NCBI GenBank assembly: GCA_024304985.1
Contig: JAMWZC010000005.1
Coordinates: forward strand, 124,001-188,000
Origin: Paracoccaceae bacterium
GTDB lineage: Bacteria > Pseudomonadota > Alphaproteobacteria > Rhodobacterales > Rhodobacteraceae
Direction: 5' to 3'
DNA: 64,000 bases
Shown here piece by piece: positions 62,408 through 64,000 of the stretch (its first letter is position 1; each line of letters opens with the position of its first letter). Position numbers and translations under genes: made by a program. The notes below the pieces were generated by a model. The model saw only the letters and a program-made list of their open reading frames with translations. It was not told the origin of the DNA and did not search any database.

Positions 62408-63349
62408 TCAACCGCGTTCCGGGATCGTTTCGCCGACCCTCATGATTTCCCACTCTAGCGTGATACCGGTTGAATCGTAAACCTTTTTTCGCACCATTTC
62501 ACCAAGCATTTCCAGATCGGCGGCTGTCGCCCCCCCGGCATTGATCAGAAAATTGGCGTGCATCTCGCTCATCTGCGCGCCGCCCAGACGCGCGCCGCGC
62601 ATCCCGGCATCCTCGATGACCTTCCACGCCTTCAGATCGTGCACATCATCGGCCCGTCCGGTGCTGGAAAACCCGGCAGGGTTGCGGAAGGTGCTGCCGG
62701 CGCTGCGGTCGCGCGTGGGCTGGCTGGCGTCGCGTTTTGCGATCTGCTCGTCCATCCGGGCGGCCAGTCGGGCGGGGTCGCCTGCGGGGGCCCTGAACGT
62801 GGCGCCGATCAGCACCCAACCCTCGGGCAGATGGCTTTGGCGATAGGCGAATTGCAGCGCATTCGGCGTCAGGGTCACGATCCGGCCGTCGCGGGTGACG
62901 ACCGTGGCATCGATCAGAACATCAGCCACATAGCTGCCATAGCAGCCCGCATTCATCCGCACCGCCCCGCCGATGCTGCCCGGAATGGTGCGCAGGAAGG
63001 TCAGGTCCAGTCCGGCCTCGGCCGCGCGGCGCGCCACATGGGCATCCAGCGCCGCTGCCCCTGCGGTGACGCAGTCGCCTGCCACCTCGATCCCGTTGAA
63101 GCCGCGCCCCAGCCGGATCACCACGGCGCGCAGGCCGCCGTCGCGCACGATCAGGTTGCTGCCCACACCCATGGGAAAAACCGGCACATCCGCATCCAGT
63201 TCCCGCAGGAAAAGCGCCAGATCATCGGCATCGGCGGGCTGGTAGATCCAGTCGGCAGGTCCGCCCACGCGCAACCATGTCAATTCGGACAGGGGCTTTC
63301 CTGCCGTCAGGCTGCCGCGCAGCCCCGCAATCGCATCGGGTCGGGCCAT
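62408..63349 (-). CDS. murB: UDP-N-acetylenolpyruvoylglucosamine reductase
   Basis: A FAD enzyme reducing UDP-GlcNAc-enolpyruvate to UDP-MurNAc. The 313 residues show [95 protein letters not shown] and a C-terminal LEWEIMRVG. The active-site Ser and Glu of type II MurB lie in SAGSTFRNP and LEWE. It is one base downstream of the DUF2484 gene and upstream of ddl. Confidence 0.97.
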   Translation of the reverse strand: MARPDAIAGLRGSLTAGKPLSELTWLRVGGPADWIYQPADADDLALFLRELDADVPVFPMGVGSNLIVRDGGLRAVVIRLGRGFNGIEVAGDCVTAGAAALDAHVARRAAEAGLDLTFLRTIPGSIGGAVRMNAGCYGSYVADVLIDATVVTRDGRIVTLTPNALQFAYRQSHLPEGWVLIGATFRAPAGDPARLAARMDEQIAKRDASQPTRDRSAGSTFRNPAGFSSTGRADDVHDLKAWKVIEDAGMRGARLGGAQMSEMHANFLINAGGATAADLEMLGEMVRKKVYDSTGITLEWEIMRVGETIPERG

Positions 63350-63350
63350 C

Positions 63351-63599
63351 TCATTTCTCCATCCGGCGGCGCATCCAGCGGCCCAGATAGACCACCGGCC
63401 AGCGCAATAGGCTCATCCCGGCCGCCATGGCGATCAGCCCGGCGACCGGACCGTTCTCATAGGTCACATAGCCCAGAAGGGGAATACCGCAGACGATCAG
63501 CACATAGGCGCGCCGCCAGTGATTGTCGCGCGAGGGGATCATCGCGGCAAGGTTGGCGGCCACAGCCCAGAGACAGGCGAGGATCAGCGACAGGCTCAT
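63351..63599 (-). CDS. DUF2484 family small membrane protein
   Basis: An 82-residue protein with two or three hydrophobic helices ([65 protein letters not shown]). This matches DUF2484, a Rhodobacterales-specific family found just before murB. It ends one base before murB starts and begins with an ATG overlapping the stop of the permease gene (ATGA). Function is unknown, but the fixed position suggests a link with cell-wall synthesis. Confidence 0.85.
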   Translation of the reverse strand: MSLSLILACLWAVAANLAAMIPSRDNHWRRAYVLIVCGIPLLGYVTYENGPVAGLIAMAAGMSLLRWPVVYLGRWMRRRMEK

Positions 63600-64000
63600 G
63601 ATGCACCTCCGATCAGCGAGGCCATGAATGTGGCCACACAGGTGACGATGCCCAGCACCGGCACGGCCATGGGCACCACGAAAGGCCCCTCCGGCACCTG
63701 CCGCTTCAACCCGATCAGGGCGGCATTGACGATGATGAAGACGATCAGCAGGGCCTGCGTCGTGATCTCGGCCAGCACCGCCACGGGCAGGGTCAGGGCT
63801 GACAGCGTGACCGCCGCCCCGATGACCAGCGTGCCCAGCACCGGCGTGCCGAAGCGTTTATGCGCGTGGCGGAACACCGACAGACCCGGCGAGCGTTTGC
63901 CAAGGCCAAACAGCACCCGCGCCGCCATGACGATCTGCGCCAGCACCCCGTTCAGCGCCGCCGCCACCGCTATGGCCGCCAGAAAGGCGGCGGAGGTGCC
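63596..64000 (-). CDS. APC superfamily amino-acid permease, C-terminal part (cut by window edge)
   Basis: The frame is open from the window edge through 134 codons. AAIAVAAALNGVLAQIVMAARVLFGLGKRSPGLSVFRHAHKRFGTPVLGTL is typical of the eighth-helix to loop region of APC (amino acid-polyamine-organocation) transporters. Further hydrophobic helices (IIVNAALIGLKRQ, VPEGPFVVPMAVPVLGIV) follow to the C-terminus. The 5' end is outside the window; the internal GTG at 63967 is not its start. The stop overlaps the DUF2484 ATG. A transporter in this position, where murC or DUF2484 partners are expected, is unusual. Confidence 0.85.
   Translation of the reverse strand, partial: GTSAAFLAAIAVAAALNGVLAQIVMAARVLFGLGKRSPGLSVFRHAHKRFGTPVLGTLVIGAAVTLSALTLPVAVLAEITTQALLIVFIIVNAALIGLKRQVPEGPFVVPMAVPVLGIVTCVATFMASLIGGAS

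Noticed and set aside
1-64000. Possible tRNA, rRNA or prophage segments
   Set aside because: I found no cloverleaf-like sequence, rRNA block, integrase, capsid or tail gene; gene content is chromosomal housekeeping and metabolism throughout.

Overview
The window reads as a chromosomal segment of a GC-rich alphaproteobacterium of the Rhodobacteraceae/Paracoccaceae type. The evidence is gene content and order: a division/cell-wall block in Rhodobacterales order (DUF2484-murB-ddl-ftsQ-ftsA-ftsZ-lpxC-bamD-recN), cobS-cobT near bolA and a dnaJ-like gene, two-gene pntAB, and DUF3422, DUF427 and DUF2256 proteins. No rRNA, tRNA, CRISPR array, transposase or phage gene was seen. Genus cannot be fixed from the sequence alone.

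Layout. 1-3.6 kb: AlkD-like repair protein, a lipoprotein, moaA and waaA (Kdo transferase). 3.7-13.1 kb: a divergent peptide/acyl-amino-acid locus. Leftward run a fused dipeptide-type ABC ATPase and three M20 hydrolases (one ArgE-like, two tandem paralogues); rightward run the binding protein and two permeases. 13.3-20.4 kb: a YeeE-type sulfur transporter convergent with DUF3422, then pntAB, an isoprenylcysteine-methyltransferase-like protein and an MBL-fold protein that lacks the usual metal motif. 20.5-27.1 kb: an SDR, kynureninase and tryptophan dioxygenase, then a TetR regulator divergent from a two-subunit molybdenum hydroxylase. 27.3-31.9 kb: an RTX/Hint secreted protein, a HemG-like flavodoxin, a PuuD-like amidotransferase and a GlcG-like protein.

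31.9-36 kb holds the strangest piece. A malate synthase G gene has lost its 5' end exactly at one arm of a 111-bp, nearly perfect inverted repeat. The other arm is the 3' end and downstream flank of a small DUF2256 gene coupled to a photolyase gene. 36-44.6 kb: pepN, a lytic transglycosylase, gatB, a thioesterase, DUF4177, bolA, a dnaJ-like gene, an OhrR-type MarR regulator and a Tat-exported MsrB. 45-53.5 kb: cobS, cobT, an M24B aminopeptidase, DUF427, a ClC-CBS protein with unusual filter and proton-pathway residues, and a GlcD-like oxidase gene broken by one extra T. 53.5-64 kb: recN, bamD, lpxC, ftsZ, ftsA, ftsQ, ddl, murB, DUF2484, and the 3' part of an APC-family permease translationally coupled to the cell-wall genes.

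A short element (TATTT, four variable bases, GCAAGA, one variable base, GA) occurs at least six times, always between genes, and belongs to no feature class I can name.
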